From the NCBI GenBank assembly GCA_963741055.1, contig CAVUGU010000009.1, positions 189,760 through 253,759 on the forward strand: DNA of 64,000 nt. The letters run 5' to 3'. The notes beneath the pieces are model-generated. The model was not told the DNA's origin and did no database searches. It saw only the letters and a program-made list of their open reading frames with translations. Shown here piece after piece: positions 1-8,425 of this stretch (its first letter is position 1; each line of letters starts with the position of its first letter). Both the position numbers and the translations under genes were made by a program. The stretch comes from Bog-756 sp963741055 (GTDB taxonomy: Bacteria; Actinomycetota; Acidimicrobiia; Acidimicrobiales; RAAP-2).

Positions 1-105
1 GGCATCGACCACGTCCATGATCACGCCGCCACGGAGCATCTCCGCGAGACCCCGCTTCACGGTGAACGTGCCGGTCGGGCCCACGTTCGCGCCTGCATCG
101 CCCAT
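1..105 (-). CDS. pdxS: Pyridoxal 5'-phosphate synthase lyase subunit, N-terminal fragment
   Basis: Only the first 35 codons are inside the window; the gene continues off the left edge. The N-terminus reads MGDAGANVGPTGTFTVKRGL and is followed by AEMLRGGVIMDVVDA, which is the conserved start of PdxS. PdxS condenses ribose 5-phosphate, glyceraldehyde 3-phosphate and ammonia (supplied by PdxT) to make vitamin B6. In mycobacteria pdxS lies shortly downstream of pimA, and the same order is seen here with M48 and YceI genes between. The ATG at 105 is the only in-frame start in the visible part. Assignment is by sequence recognition over a short stretch, so identity is strong but gene integrity cannot be judged. 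Confidence 0.85.
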   Translation of the reverse strand, partial: MGDAGANVGPTGTFTVKRGLAEMLRGGVIMDVVDA

Positions 106-157
106 GCATTCATGCTACTCGCAGGCGCTGCGCAGGCCCGCAGGCTCCAGGCGTGGA

Positions 158-739
158 TTACGCCTGGAGCACCGCCTCGGCCTCGATCTCGATGTCGACC
201 TTCTTGGCGACCACGACACCTCCGGCCTCCATCACTGCGTTGAACGCCACGCCGAACTCGTTGCGGTCGATCGACGTCGTCGCGGTGAAGCCCAGCCGAA
301 GATTGCCGTAGGGGTCCCGGACCACGCCCTCGAAGACCGTGTGGAGGGTGACCGGCCGGGTGACCCCGCGGATGGTGAGGTCGCCGTCGACCTCCCACTG
401 GTCGTCGCCGGTGGGCCGGATGGCCGTACTCACGAAAGTCCACTTCGGATGGTTCTCCACGTCGAAGAAGTCGTTGCTCCGGAGGTGGTTGTCGCGGGCC
501 TCGTCGCGGGTGTCCACGCTCGTGGCGTCGATCGCCACCTCGACCGTCGAGTCGAGCGGGTCCTCGCCGATCACGAGGGTCCCCTCGAAGGTGTTGAGAC
601 CGCCCCGCACCTTCGACACCGCCATGTGCCGTACGGCGAACCCGAGGCGGGTGTGCGCCGTGTCGAGCACGTAGGTACCTGCCGGCGGGTACTCGATGCC
701 GTCGATAACCCTGCTCGTGACCTCTGCCTGTGTAGCCAT
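158..739 (-). CDS. YceI-family lipid-binding protein
   Basis: Predicted protein of 193 residues from the ATG at 739. It begins GTYVLDTAHTRLGFAVRHMA, the usual YceI opening, and continues with the conserved LRSNDFFDVENHP block and a DLTIRGVTRPVTL block. YceI proteins fold as a lipocalin-like barrel that binds polyisoprenoids or related lipids; no signal peptide is seen, so it is probably cytoplasmic. A longer ORF extends upstream to 814 but its extra residues are low-quality and run through the divergent promoter. The gene is divergent from a MarR regulator with a perfect dyad between them, so that regulator probably controls it. The physiological ligand is unknown. Confidence 0.85.
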   Translation of the reverse strand: MATQAEVTSRVIDGIEYPPAGTYVLDTAHTRLGFAVRHMAVSKVRGGLNTFEGTLVIGEDPLDSTVEVAIDATSVDTRDEARDNHLRSNDFFDVENHPKWTFVSTAIRPTGDDQWEVDGDLTIRGVTRPVTLHTVFEGVVRDPYGNLRLGFTATTSIDRNEFGVAFNAVMEAGGVVVAKKVDIEIEAEAVLQA

Positions 740-816
740 GTCTGCGCTCCGATCCGTTGGCGGGGTCCTCGCGCCTGCCGGCTCCGGGAACTCCTCTGTT
801 ATTTGCTGCCACAACT

Positions 817-829
817 ATATCACAGATAT
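817..829. promoter_or_regulatory. Candidate MarR operator (perfect dyad)
   Basis: ATATC-ACA-GATAT is a perfect 5-3-5 inverted repeat in an AT-rich island between the divergent yceI and marR starts. Just outside it, CAACTAT occurs twice (812 and 840 areas) as a direct repeat. Position and symmetry suit a MarR dimer that represses both genes; binding is inferred. Confidence 0.5.
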
Positions 830-873
830 TTGATCCCGCAACTATTTCTTGGCTGCTCCTGTACACTGACCGC

Positions 874-1386
874 ATGGTGGACGCGACCAGGGTGGATGAC
901 GAACGGCTGACCACGGTCGGCCTGCTCTTCGAGTCGGCGGCCGGGCTCCGCCGGCTCTTCGAGCGCAGCTTCGAATCGGAGCGTGCGCTCTCCGCCCCCT
1001 CGTTCGACGTGCTCATCCGCCTTTCTCGCACTCCGGGCGGAGCGCTCCGGATGAGCGAGCTCGCCGCCCAGACCTCCCTCACCCCGAGTGGGCTGACCCG
1101 CTCGGTGGACCGGCTCCAGGATCAGGGTCTGGTGCGACGTGAGTCCTGCTCAGAGGACCGGCGAGGGTCGTTCGCCGTGCTGACCTCGGAAGGCCAGGAG
1201 CTCATGGACCGCGCGATCCCCGGCCATCTCGCGCAAGTCGGACAGGTGCTCGACCAGCTCTTCACGCCCGACGAGGAGCGAGCTTTCTCCGAGCTCCTCC
1301 GCCGGGTGCGCGACTACGTGCTCGAGGCGAACGCCGGCTGCCGAGGGACCGACGACGAAGGTGAGACCTGCCCGAGCGTCTGCTGA
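874..1386 (+). CDS. MarR-family transcriptional regulator
   Basis: Predicted 170-residue winged-helix regulator. The recognition region reads RMSELAAQTSLTPSGLTRSV, followed by the wing RRESCSEDRRGSFAVLTSEG, the typical MarR pattern including the DRR motif. The ATG at 874 is preferred because upstream in-frame codons run through the AT-rich intergenic operator region. It is divergent from yceI and convergent with the M48 protease gene. MarR proteins of this layout usually repress themselves and the divergent gene and release DNA on binding a phenolic or oxidative ligand; no ligand can be read from the sequence. Confidence 0.85.
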   Translation: MVDATRVDDERLTTVGLLFESAAGLRRLFERSFESERALSAPSFDVLIRLSRTPGGALRMSELAAQTSLTPSGLTRSVDRLQDQGLVRRESCSEDRRGSFAVLTSEGQELMDRAIPGHLAQVGQVLDQLFTPDEERAFSELLRRVRDYVLEANAGCRGTDDEGETCPSVC

Positions 1387-1410
1387 GCGCCGGACCCGGC
1401 GTCGAGCCGT

Positions 1411-2349
1411 CTAGAGAAGCGCGAGCGCCGAGGCTCGGACGCGGGTGTCGTCGAGGTTGCCTTCCATCGGCTCGTGCGACGCCGAGCCGGCCAGCGGGTC
1501 GATCCAGAGCCAGCGAGTGAGCGCGGCCATCCGTCCGCTCCCGGGAGGCCACGCAGTCGAAGATGCCGGCTGCTCGGTCATCCACTCGAGGGCCGAACCG
1601 AGTCCGGGCGGGTAGCGGACGATCGCCACGGCCCGCTGGTCCGCGGCGAACTCGCGACCGCGGCCGACCAGCCGGTGCACCGTCCCGGCGCCGACGACGG
1701 CGCCCTTGAGGATCGTCCAGGGCATCGCCACGCAGACCGCGACCGAACTGAGCACGGTGTCGTGGCGCTTGACGTGGACGAGCTCGTGGGCGAGGACGCC
1801 TTCGAGCTGCACCAGGGTGAGCGACTCGGCGAGGCCGGTGGTGACGATGACCACGGCCGAGCGCGGCTCTCGCCCGACGGCCATGGCGTTCGGTACCGGA
1901 CTGTCGACCACCCGGATCTCGGGAACCGGCAGGCCCATCGTCGCGCAGAGCCCGTCGACCAGGTTGTACACGCGGGGTTGGTCGGACTCGCGACTGACCT
2001 GGGCACCGACCGAGCGGGCAACCGTGCCCGGCGCTCGCCGCCAGAGCACGAACGACCCGATCACCGTGATCGCGACGAACGCACAGAGTCCCACCAGCGC
2101 CTGACCGACGGCGGTGAGGAGGACGCCGACCAGCAGGCCGAGGACCAGCCACGGCAGGACGCAGAGCGTCACCGCCCGGCGGCGGTTGGCGTGGACCGCG
2201 ACGGAATCCTCCGTCGACTCCGTGCTGCGCTCGAGCACCGTGACCACGCGTGCCGGCTCTGCCGCCGCTCTCGCCGGGGGACTGCCTTCCCGGCCAGGTC
2301 CTTTTTTGCCCGAGCTTGGCCGGGCGACCACCGCCGCCGCCCTTTCCAC
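1411..2349 (-). CDS. M48-family membrane zinc metalloprotease (HtpX/Ste24-like)
   Basis: The visible ORF encodes 312 residues from a GTG at 2349. Two hydrophobic segments lie around residues 60-105, then the zinc site HELVH (with HVKRHD after it) and the third-ligand region REFAADQRA, matching the M48 pattern. It should be membrane bound with a cytoplasmic active site, cleaving membrane or misfolded proteins. The start is doubtful: an ATG at 2527, 23 bases after pimA ends, opens a Ser/Arg/Gly-rich frame that would join this one if one base were lost or gained in the T6 run at 2302-2307. That would add about 59 basic residues and put the gene in tight operon spacing with pimA. Confidence 0.85.
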   Translation of the reverse strand: MERAAAVVARPSSGKKGPGREGSPPARAAAEPARVVTVLERSTESTEDSVAVHANRRRAVTLCVLPWLVLGLLVGVLLTAVGQALVGLCAFVAITVIGSFVLWRRAPGTVARSVGAQVSRESDQPRVYNLVDGLCATMGLPVPEIRVVDSPVPNAMAVGREPRSAVVIVTTGLAESLTLVQLEGVLAHELVHVKRHDTVLSSVAVCVAMPWTILKGAVVGAGTVHRLVGRGREFAADQRAVAIVRYPPGLGSALEWMTEQPASSTAWPPGSGRMAALTRWLWIDPLAGSASHEPMEGNLDDTRVRASALALL

Positions 2350-2549
2350 CCTGATTCCGTGACGAGTTGGCCCCGCGCGGAGCAGAGCCGGAAGTCGACC
2401 CCGACCCGCTGCGACCGCGGCTGTGGCGACGGCGCGACGACGCCGAGCGAGACGACCCGGAAGACCCGGAGGACCGAGACGACCCGCCGCGCGCGGGCCG
2501 ATTGGCGGGTTCGGACCGATCGCTCATGGTCCGTGCAGTGTAGGGCCGC

Positions 2550-3740
2550 TCATCCGCCCGCCCCGGCCACGGCGGACCGATAGACGTGCTCGTAGCACTC
2601 GGCGAGGCGGGCCATCGACCACCGTTCGGCCCGGGCAGCGGCCGAGGCGAGCCACCGGCTGCGGCCGTCGCCGTCGACCCCCGGACCGTTCGACGCGACG
2701 GCCAGCCGACCGGAGAGCACCCCATCGAGGGCACCGGTCCAGGCGTCGACGTCGCCCGGTGCCACCAGTACGGCGCTGTCGCCTGCCGCGTCGCGGTACC
2801 CCTCGATATCGCTTGCCACGACGACCGTGCCGGCGGCCATGGCCTCGAGCAGCACCATTCCGAACGACTCGCCGGCGAGGGACGGGACGCACACCACCTC
2901 GGCGGCCGCGAGCCGCCGAGTTTTTCTCGTCCTCGGAGAGCACCCCGAGCCAGCGGCGATCGTCGTTCTCCGGATAGCGGGAGCGCAGCGAGTCGGTGAG
3001 CGGCCCGTCACCGGCGATCCAAAGCACCGGTCGCGAGCGGTCGCCCAGGTTGGCGGATCCGCCTTGCTGGAGCAGCCGCTCGAAGGCGGCGAGCAGTACC
3101 GGCAGACCCTTTCTCGCCTCGTGCCGCCCGAGGAACAAGAGTGCGGGCCGGTCGGTCGGCCACGGCACAGACGAGTGGAGGCGATCGACCTCGACCCCGT
3201 TGAACAGCACCTGGTACTCGCCGCCGAGCGCGTCCCGTGCCGTGGTCCGGGCCGCGTCGGAGACCGCGCAGCGAATCGCGAGGTGTGCCGCCAACCGCGA
3301 GGTCACCGGGCGCAACAGCGAGTACCACGCGCTCCCCCCGCTGCGATGAAAGGTCGCGACCACAGGGAACCGGTTGTGTCCGGCGAGGAGCGCCAGAGGA
3401 ACGCCGGGCGCGAAGGGCTCGTGGACGTGCACGACGTCGGGCCTGCCGGCGCGGATCGCCCGGGTCGATCGCACGGCCGCAGCCGGAGAGAGGGCGACCG
3501 GCGCCACCGATCCGTTCGAACGCACCGGCAACGAATGGCCGGACGGATTCGAAATCGATTCCGATCGGGGCGTCGCCCGGGATGGTCGAGTGGGGCGTAG
3601 AGGGTGGCTCGGTGACCCCGTGCCGCGAGCGCGCGGGTGAGGCCGACAGCCTGGCTCTGCACACCTCCGGGCCGCGAAAGGCTGTAGGGGCAGACGGTCA
3701 CGATCCGAAGCGTCGGCGTCGCCGGCGAGTCGGCACCCAC
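2550..3740 (-). CDS. pimA: Phosphatidylinositol mannosyltransferase, GT4 family (three apparent frameshifts)
   Basis: Reading through three frames gives a GT4 glycosyltransferase that resembles mycobacterial PimA. The N-terminus is LRIVTVCPYSLSRPGGVQSQ, the middle has VVHVHEPFAPGVPLALLAGH and FLGRHEARKGLPVLLAAF, and the C-terminal donor site is PSLAGESFGMVLLEAMAAGT. PimA transfers mannose from GDP-mannose to phosphatidylinositol at the inner membrane face. Extra single bases are implied near 3576-3581 (G run), 3539-3544 and 2921-2925 (T5 on the plus strand). GTG at 3740 is the chosen start, 8 bases after the cyclase stop. Position after pgsA and patA supports the role. It is either an assembly artefact or a recently broken gene; conserved residues on both sides of each shift favour artefact. 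Confidence 0.8.
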
Positions 3741-3748
3741 CTCGCGTT

Positions 3749-5594
3749 TCAGTCCGTCATCGAACGGCGTTCGCGCCGACGGCTCCACTTCACCCCGTAC
3801 ATCGCATCGTCGGCGCGGCTGAGCAGGCGCGACGGATCGGTGTCCGGGTTGTCGGCGAAGACGCCCCCGACCGAGGCCATCGCCCCGAGGGTCCGGCCGT
3901 CGATCCGGTAGGGCCGAGCCAGCGCGGTCGAGATCCGATCGGCGATCCGGAGCATCTCCTCCTCGCCGTTCTCGACGTCGCAGACCACGACGAATTCGTC
4001 GCCTCCGAGGCGCGCGACCGTGTCGGACGGCCGGACGATCGACAGTAGGCGACGAGCCACGGCGACCAGCATGTCGTCGCCGACGTCGTGACCGAGCACG
4101 TCGTTGATCTCCTTGAACTCGTCGAGGTCCAGAAGGAAGACCGCGACCCCCGGACCCTCGCCGATGCCCGCCTCCGAGGGAGGACGCTCCGCAAGGTTGT
4201 CGATCGCCGCCTGCAGACGGGACGCGAGCAAGGTCCGGTTGGCGAGCCCGGTGAGCGGGTCGTGCATCGCGAGGACGGCAAGACGGTCCTCGTTGCGCTT
4301 CTGCTCGGTGACGTCGTGCATGGCGACGACCGCGCCGAGCAGGTAGCCCTCGTCGTCGACGAGGGCCTCGCCGTTCACGCTCACCTCGCGCACCACGCCG
4401 TCCTCCGACTCGAGGAGGACCTCGAGATCGCGGAGAGGCCGACCCGACATGGCCTGGAGCAAGGGGTTCTCGTCGGCGTCGAGCTCGGTCCCGTCCGGCC
4501 ACCTGAGCGACCGGGTGGTCGGGAGCGATCCGAGCGGCTCGCTGCCGGGGGCCAGACCGTGGAGTCCCCGAGCGGCGGGATTGAAGACGGTGATCCTGCC
4601 GTCGGCGTCGCAGGCGATGATCCCCTCGTCGAGGGTGTCGAGGAGTACCTGGAGGAACTGCTCGCTGCGATGGAGGTCGGCCGCGGCCCGGCGGACCGCG
4701 GTGATGTCCATGACCGACACGACCGCGCCGGCCGACGACGCCTTCAGGGGAACGCACTGCCTGCGCACTGAGTCGCACCCACATCAGCTGCCGGTCGTGA
4801 CGGCGGATACCGAGCACCAGCCCGACCACCCGGCGGCCGAAGCGAAGGCACGGTTCGAGCGGATCGTCGCCGGGCAGGACCGCATCGCCCCCGGCGTCGA
4901 AGACCTCGACGCCGCGGTCGGGGGCCGACGCCAGGATCTCTGCGAGCGGGCGACCGACCACCCGGATGCGGGGTGCCTCGAACATGACCTCGAAGGACTC
5001 GTTGACCCGGCGGATGGTGCCGTCGGCGTTCACCAGCGCCACACCGTCGGCCAGCGAGTCCATGACCACCGACTGGATCTCGTCCACGTCGTGGATCCGA
5101 CGTTCGAGCCGCGTCCGCTCGGTCACGTCGCGGAGACTGACCACGATCCCGCCCATCGGGTCCTCGAGGTGGTTCACCGCGAAGAGCTCCAGATCGATCG
5201 GGACCCCGTCGGCCCGGACGGTCTGCATCTCGAGGGAGATGGTCAGCCGGCGACGGGCGACCAGGTCCTCGAAAAGGGCCCGCACCGGCTCGACACTGAA
5301 GGAGTCGAGCAACGCGAACGCGTCGGTGCCGATCGCGTCCTCGACCGGGTAGCCGAGGAGTCGCTCGGCCGATGCGCTCACGAAGCGGAACCGACCTTGC
5401 GCATCGAGCACCACGACGACGTCGAACTCGGGTTCGGCGACCGCGCTGAATTCCGGCCGGTCGGGATGTCCACCGTTGGTCGAGGGCCCGTCCATCTCGA
5501 GCGTGGGGACCGCGGCCGCACGTCGACGTACCACGGGCGGGATCGGTTCTCCGAAGGTGTCGCCAGGCAGCGACCGGGTCTCGAATCGGGTCAT
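3749..5594 (-). CDS. Diguanylate cyclase with three PAS domains (one apparent frameshift)
   Basis: The start ATG at 5594 overlaps the patA stop (ATGA). The repaired protein is about 614 residues: PAS1 (about 45-160, ending RDVTERTRL), PAS2 (about 170-290), PAS3 (ending HDVTEQKRNE), then a GGDEF domain. The active-site loop is intact as RLGGDEF, and RPSD lies five residues upstream, matching the inhibitory I-site RxxD. It should make cyclic di-GMP from two GTP. No membrane segment is evident, so it is probably a soluble sensor. One extra base is implied near 4747-4760 within PAS2. Its place between patA and pimA in a PIM lipid operon is unusual. Confidence 0.85.
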
Positions 5595-6490
5595 CGGGGA
5601 TCGGCGGGACGGTCGGACGTCCAAAGTGGCTGGAAGACGTGCCACTGGTCGGGCGCACGGCGGACGAGACCTTCGAAGCGGGTCGCGATCTCCTGGGTCA
5701 GGCGGGCCACGTCAGCCCGGAGCGTTCCCTGTCGGGTGGTGTCGAGCGGGGGCTCGACCACTCCTCGATGCTCGAAGCCAGGGCCGCTGTAGACCGCGCC
5801 GGTCACCAGAGTGGCGCCGGTCCGGAGGGCGAGCGTGGCGGGGCCGGCCGGCATGGTCGTCTTCTCCCCGAAGAACTCGACGTCCACACCTGTGCCCTCG
5901 ATGTCCCGATCGCTCAGCAACCCGACCAGTCCGCCGTGTCGCAGTGTGTTGATGATGGTGCTCCCCGATTCCGGGCCGAGCGGCACGATGGTCAGACCGA
6001 TCGCGGCGCGCTGCTCGACGAAGAAGTCGAAGAGCTCGGGTGGATCCAAGAGCTCGGCGACCGAGGTCATCGGAAGTCCCTGGGACGCGAGGAACGCTCC
6101 CCCGTACTCCCAACTCCCCACATGCGGTAGTGCCATGATGCACCCTTTGCCCGACCCGGTGCCCTCCACCAGGTGGTGCAAGCCCTGAACGAAGGTCTTC
6201 TGCACCACTTCGCTCTGCGGTGTGGTCGCGAGGCGGGCACCTTCCACCCAGTAGCGAGCGTAGGCCCGAAAGGAGCGGTGCGCCCATCGCTCGAGGGCCG
6301 CTCGATCTCCGGCGTCGGCACCGAGCACCCGGCGAAGGTTTGCGGAGACCATTTCGCGATGGCGGGGGCGGACGTGGAAGAGGACGTCACCGACCAGGTT
6401 GGCGACGCCGAACGCGACGGGCTCGGGCAACGCCGCGAGGCATCGGCCGAGCGTCGTGTAGGTGCGGAAGACGACACGCGCCTTGTTCAC
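5591..6490 (-). CDS. patA: Phosphatidylinositol mannoside acyltransferase (LpxL/HtrB family)
   Basis: A complete 299-residue ORF. It contains the acyltransferase catalytic block ALPHVGSWEYGG (HxxxxE), the later LLSDRDIEGTGVDVEFFGE block with the DRD motif, and the PAGPATLALRTGA segment typical of the LpxL/PatA family. PatA acylates the mannose of PIM1 or PIM2 using acyl-CoA on the inner face of the membrane. It follows pgsA by 30 bases and overlaps the diguanylate cyclase start, so all three are probably cotranscribed. The assignment to PIM rather than lipid A rests on the operon order and the actinobacterial setting. Confidence 0.85.
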   Translation of the reverse strand: MNKARVVFRTYTTLGRCLAALPEPVAFGVANLVGDVLFHVRPRHREMVSANLRRVLGADAGDRAALERWAHRSFRAYARYWVEGARLATTPQSEVVQKTFVQGLHHLVEGTGSGKGCIMALPHVGSWEYGGAFLASQGLPMTSVAELLDPPELFDFFVEQRAAIGLTIVPLGPESGSTIINTLRHGGLVGLLSDRDIEGTGVDVEFFGEKTTMPAGPATLALRTGATLVTGAVYSGPGFEHRGVVEPPLDTTRQGTLRADVARLTQEIATRFEGLVRRAPDQWHVFQPLWTSDRPADPR

Positions 6491-6520
6491 GGGAGCACCA
6501 AGAGTGCGGCGGCGGCTTCG

Positions 6521-7300
6521 TCAGGTGCCGCGACGGCCTGCGCGCTGACGCAGTGACTGTCGGGCGTGACGGGCTCGCCAGGTCCGGCCGGACCGGCTGG
6601 TCAGCTCGGCCTGCCGGCGGGCACGCCACCGCGACGGCGACGGCGACGCCGCACGACGCCGCTCCCTTCCGCCGGTACGAATCCGCCGGTGTCGGCGGTG
6701 AGCCGACGTCTCGGGTGCCTCGGCGATTCGCCACACTTTGACGAACCGTCCGGCTGCGGTGGCCGTGGTCAGTCCGAGCAGGATCCAAAGCACCGGCATC
6801 AGCAGCACGGCGGAGAGGAAACCGGCGCCGAGCAGGATCATCCGCTCCGCGCGCTCCATGAGGCCGCCCCTCGCCTCGATGCCGAGGGACTCCGCCTTCG
6901 CCCGCTCGTAGGAGACGAGCGTGGTGGCGCCGAGGATCGCGAAGGGAACCAGGGCGTCGTGGCCACCCCGGTGGGATTCGAGGTACCAGGCGACCCCTCC
7001 CAGCACGAGGACGTCGGCCACCCGATCGGTCACCGAGTCGAAGAAGGCACCCCGCACCGACGCGGTGCCCGCGGCCTTCGCCACCGGGCCGTCGAGAAGG
7101 TCGTGGAGACCGGTGATGAAGAGCAGGATGATCGCGAGGTGGAGGTGGCCGCTTCCGATTGCCACCGCAGTCGCGGCCGCAGAAACCAGTCCCGTCGCGG
7201 TCAGCATGTCGGCGGTGATCCCGATCTGGTACAGCTTCCGGCCGACGGGGCCCGTGCCCCTGTCCACCGCGTCGCGCCAGCGACCGTCGAACATCCGCAT
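6521..7300 (-). CDS. pgsA: CDP-alcohol phosphatidyltransferase, likely phosphatidylinositol phosphate synthase
   Basis: A membrane protein of 259 residues with several hydrophobic segments. The signature DG-x2-A-x-x8-G-x3-D-x3-D is present as DLLDGPVAK...GAFFDSVTD, except that the usual Arg after Ala is Lys. The enzyme would join CDP-diacylglycerol to inositol phosphate to start PIM synthesis. Synteny with thrS, HIT, patA and pimA supports that substrate over glycerol phosphate. The last 70 or so residues are very Arg-rich and low in complexity; family members are usually nearer 200-220 residues, so the tail may be a real basic extension or the result of a frameshift near 6720. Confidence 0.85.
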   Translation of the reverse strand: MRMFDGRWRDAVDRGTGPVGRKLYQIGITADMLTATGLVSAAATAVAIGSGHLHLAIILLFITGLHDLLDGPVAKAAGTASVRGAFFDSVTDRVADVLVLGGVAWYLESHRGGHDALVPFAILGATTLVSYERAKAESLGIEARGGLMERAERMILLGAGFLSAVLLMPVLWILLGLTTATAAGRFVKVWRIAEAPETSAHRRHRRIRTGGRERRRAASPSPSRWRARRQAELTSRSGRTWRARHARQSLRQRAGRRGT

Positions 7301-7388
7301 CTCCTCGAGAGGCTGCGGTCAGCGTACCATCCACCACCTGGGCCGACCGTGTCCGCAGCGCCGGACGAGGGGCTCGGCGGGCCTCGCG

Positions 7389-7842
7389 CTAGAGGGTCAG
7401 TGGGCGGATGGGTGCCAGCACCAACGCAGGATCCGAGCGCCAGTCGACGCCGGGCATGTCGACGTAGAGCTCGACCTCGTTGCCGTCCGGATCGAGCACG
7501 TAGACGCTGTGGGTGACCGTGTGATCGCTGGCCCCGACGATGGTCACGCCGGCGTCCTTCAACCGGGAGACCGCCTCGCGCAGCTCGTCGTCGCTCTCAC
7601 CCACCTTGAGGCCGAAGTGGTACAGCCCGAGACGCCGGCCTGACGGGAGGTGCGGCCGCGCCGTCGCCCACCTCGATGAGCAGGAGCTCGTGGTGGGTCC
7701 GACCCGAGGAGAACGCGGCCACCGGCATCCCCGGCGCCGGCTCGAACACCGGCTTCCAGCCGAGCAGATCGCCGTAGAACGCGGCCGACCGCTCGACGTC
7801 GGATACGTAGAGGACCAGGTGTCCGAGCTCTTCGACCTGCAT
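7389..7842 (-). CDS. VOC-family (glyoxalase/extradiol dioxygenase-like) protein, one apparent frameshift
   Basis: About 150 residues after repair. The N-terminal half reads GHLVLYVSDVERSAAFYGDL and the C-terminal half, in another frame, reads LYHFGLKVGESDDELREAV then DPDGNEVELYVD. The candidate metal ligands are the His in GHLVLYV, the His in LYHFG and the Glu in NEVELY. One extra base is implied near 7645-7660 in a GC-rich stretch. The layout resembles catechol 2,3-dioxygenase-like CatE proteins, but VOC substrates cannot be inferred from sequence. It sits between the HIT gene and pgsA, in line with the surrounding operon. Confidence 0.75.
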
Positions 7843-7906
7843 GACCGGTGCAACACTCCACGAAAGGGATCGATTCCGGCTCGCTGCCGACGGCCAGGGT
7901 CCTCTC

Positions 7907-8425
7907 TCAGGAAGGCCAGGCGGCGTGGAGCCGCTCCCAGGTCGCCGGGAGGCTCTCCGGCAGCACGCGCACCCCGGCCACCGCGGTCATGAAATTGGTG
8001 TCGCCGACCCACCGGGGCACCGCGTGCAGGTGGAGGTGGCGGGGGATCCCCGCGCCCGCCGCACGACCCAAGTTCGCCCCGAGGTTGATCCCCTCGGGGT
8101 GGAACGCGGTCCCGAGGGCAACGGTCGCCACCGTGGTGGTCTCCCACATCTCGGCACCCTCCTCTCCGGTCAGCTCGGTCAGCGACTGCACATGACGGAG
8201 GGGGACCACCATCAGATGGCCGTTGCTGTAGGGATATGCGTTGAGCACCGCGAGCGTGTGGGTCCCGCGCCAGAGCACGCCGTTGTCGGGACTCGGCGGG
8301 CCACTCGCCGCGATGCGGCAGAACACGCAGTGCTCCGGGCCCGGACCGTCGGTCCCCGCCTGGTTCGTTGCTGCTCCGGTGACGTACTCGTTGCGCCACC
8401 CGGCCCAGAGGACCTCGAGGCTCAT
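7907..8425 (-). CDS. HIT-domain diadenosine polyphosphate phosphorylase-like protein
   Basis: A complete 172-residue protein with the histidine triad RHLHLHAVPRW, where the middle His is the expected nucleophile, and an N-terminal zinc pair CVFC. The long form with CxxC resembles the mycobacterial Ap4A phosphorylase encoded directly between thrS and pgsA1. Its start overlaps the thrS stop by four bases, which implies translational coupling. It likely degrades dinucleoside polyphosphates, which are side products of aminoacyl-tRNA synthetases such as its neighbour. Confidence 0.9.
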   Translation of the reverse strand: MSLEVLWAGWRNEYVTGAATNQAGTDGPGPEHCVFCRIAASGPPSPDNGVLWRGTHTLAVLNAYPYSNGHLMVVPLRHVQSLTELTGEEGAEMWETTTVATVALGTAFHPEGINLGANLGRAAGAGIPRHLHLHAVPRWVGDTNFMTAVAGVRVLPESLPATWERLHAAWPS

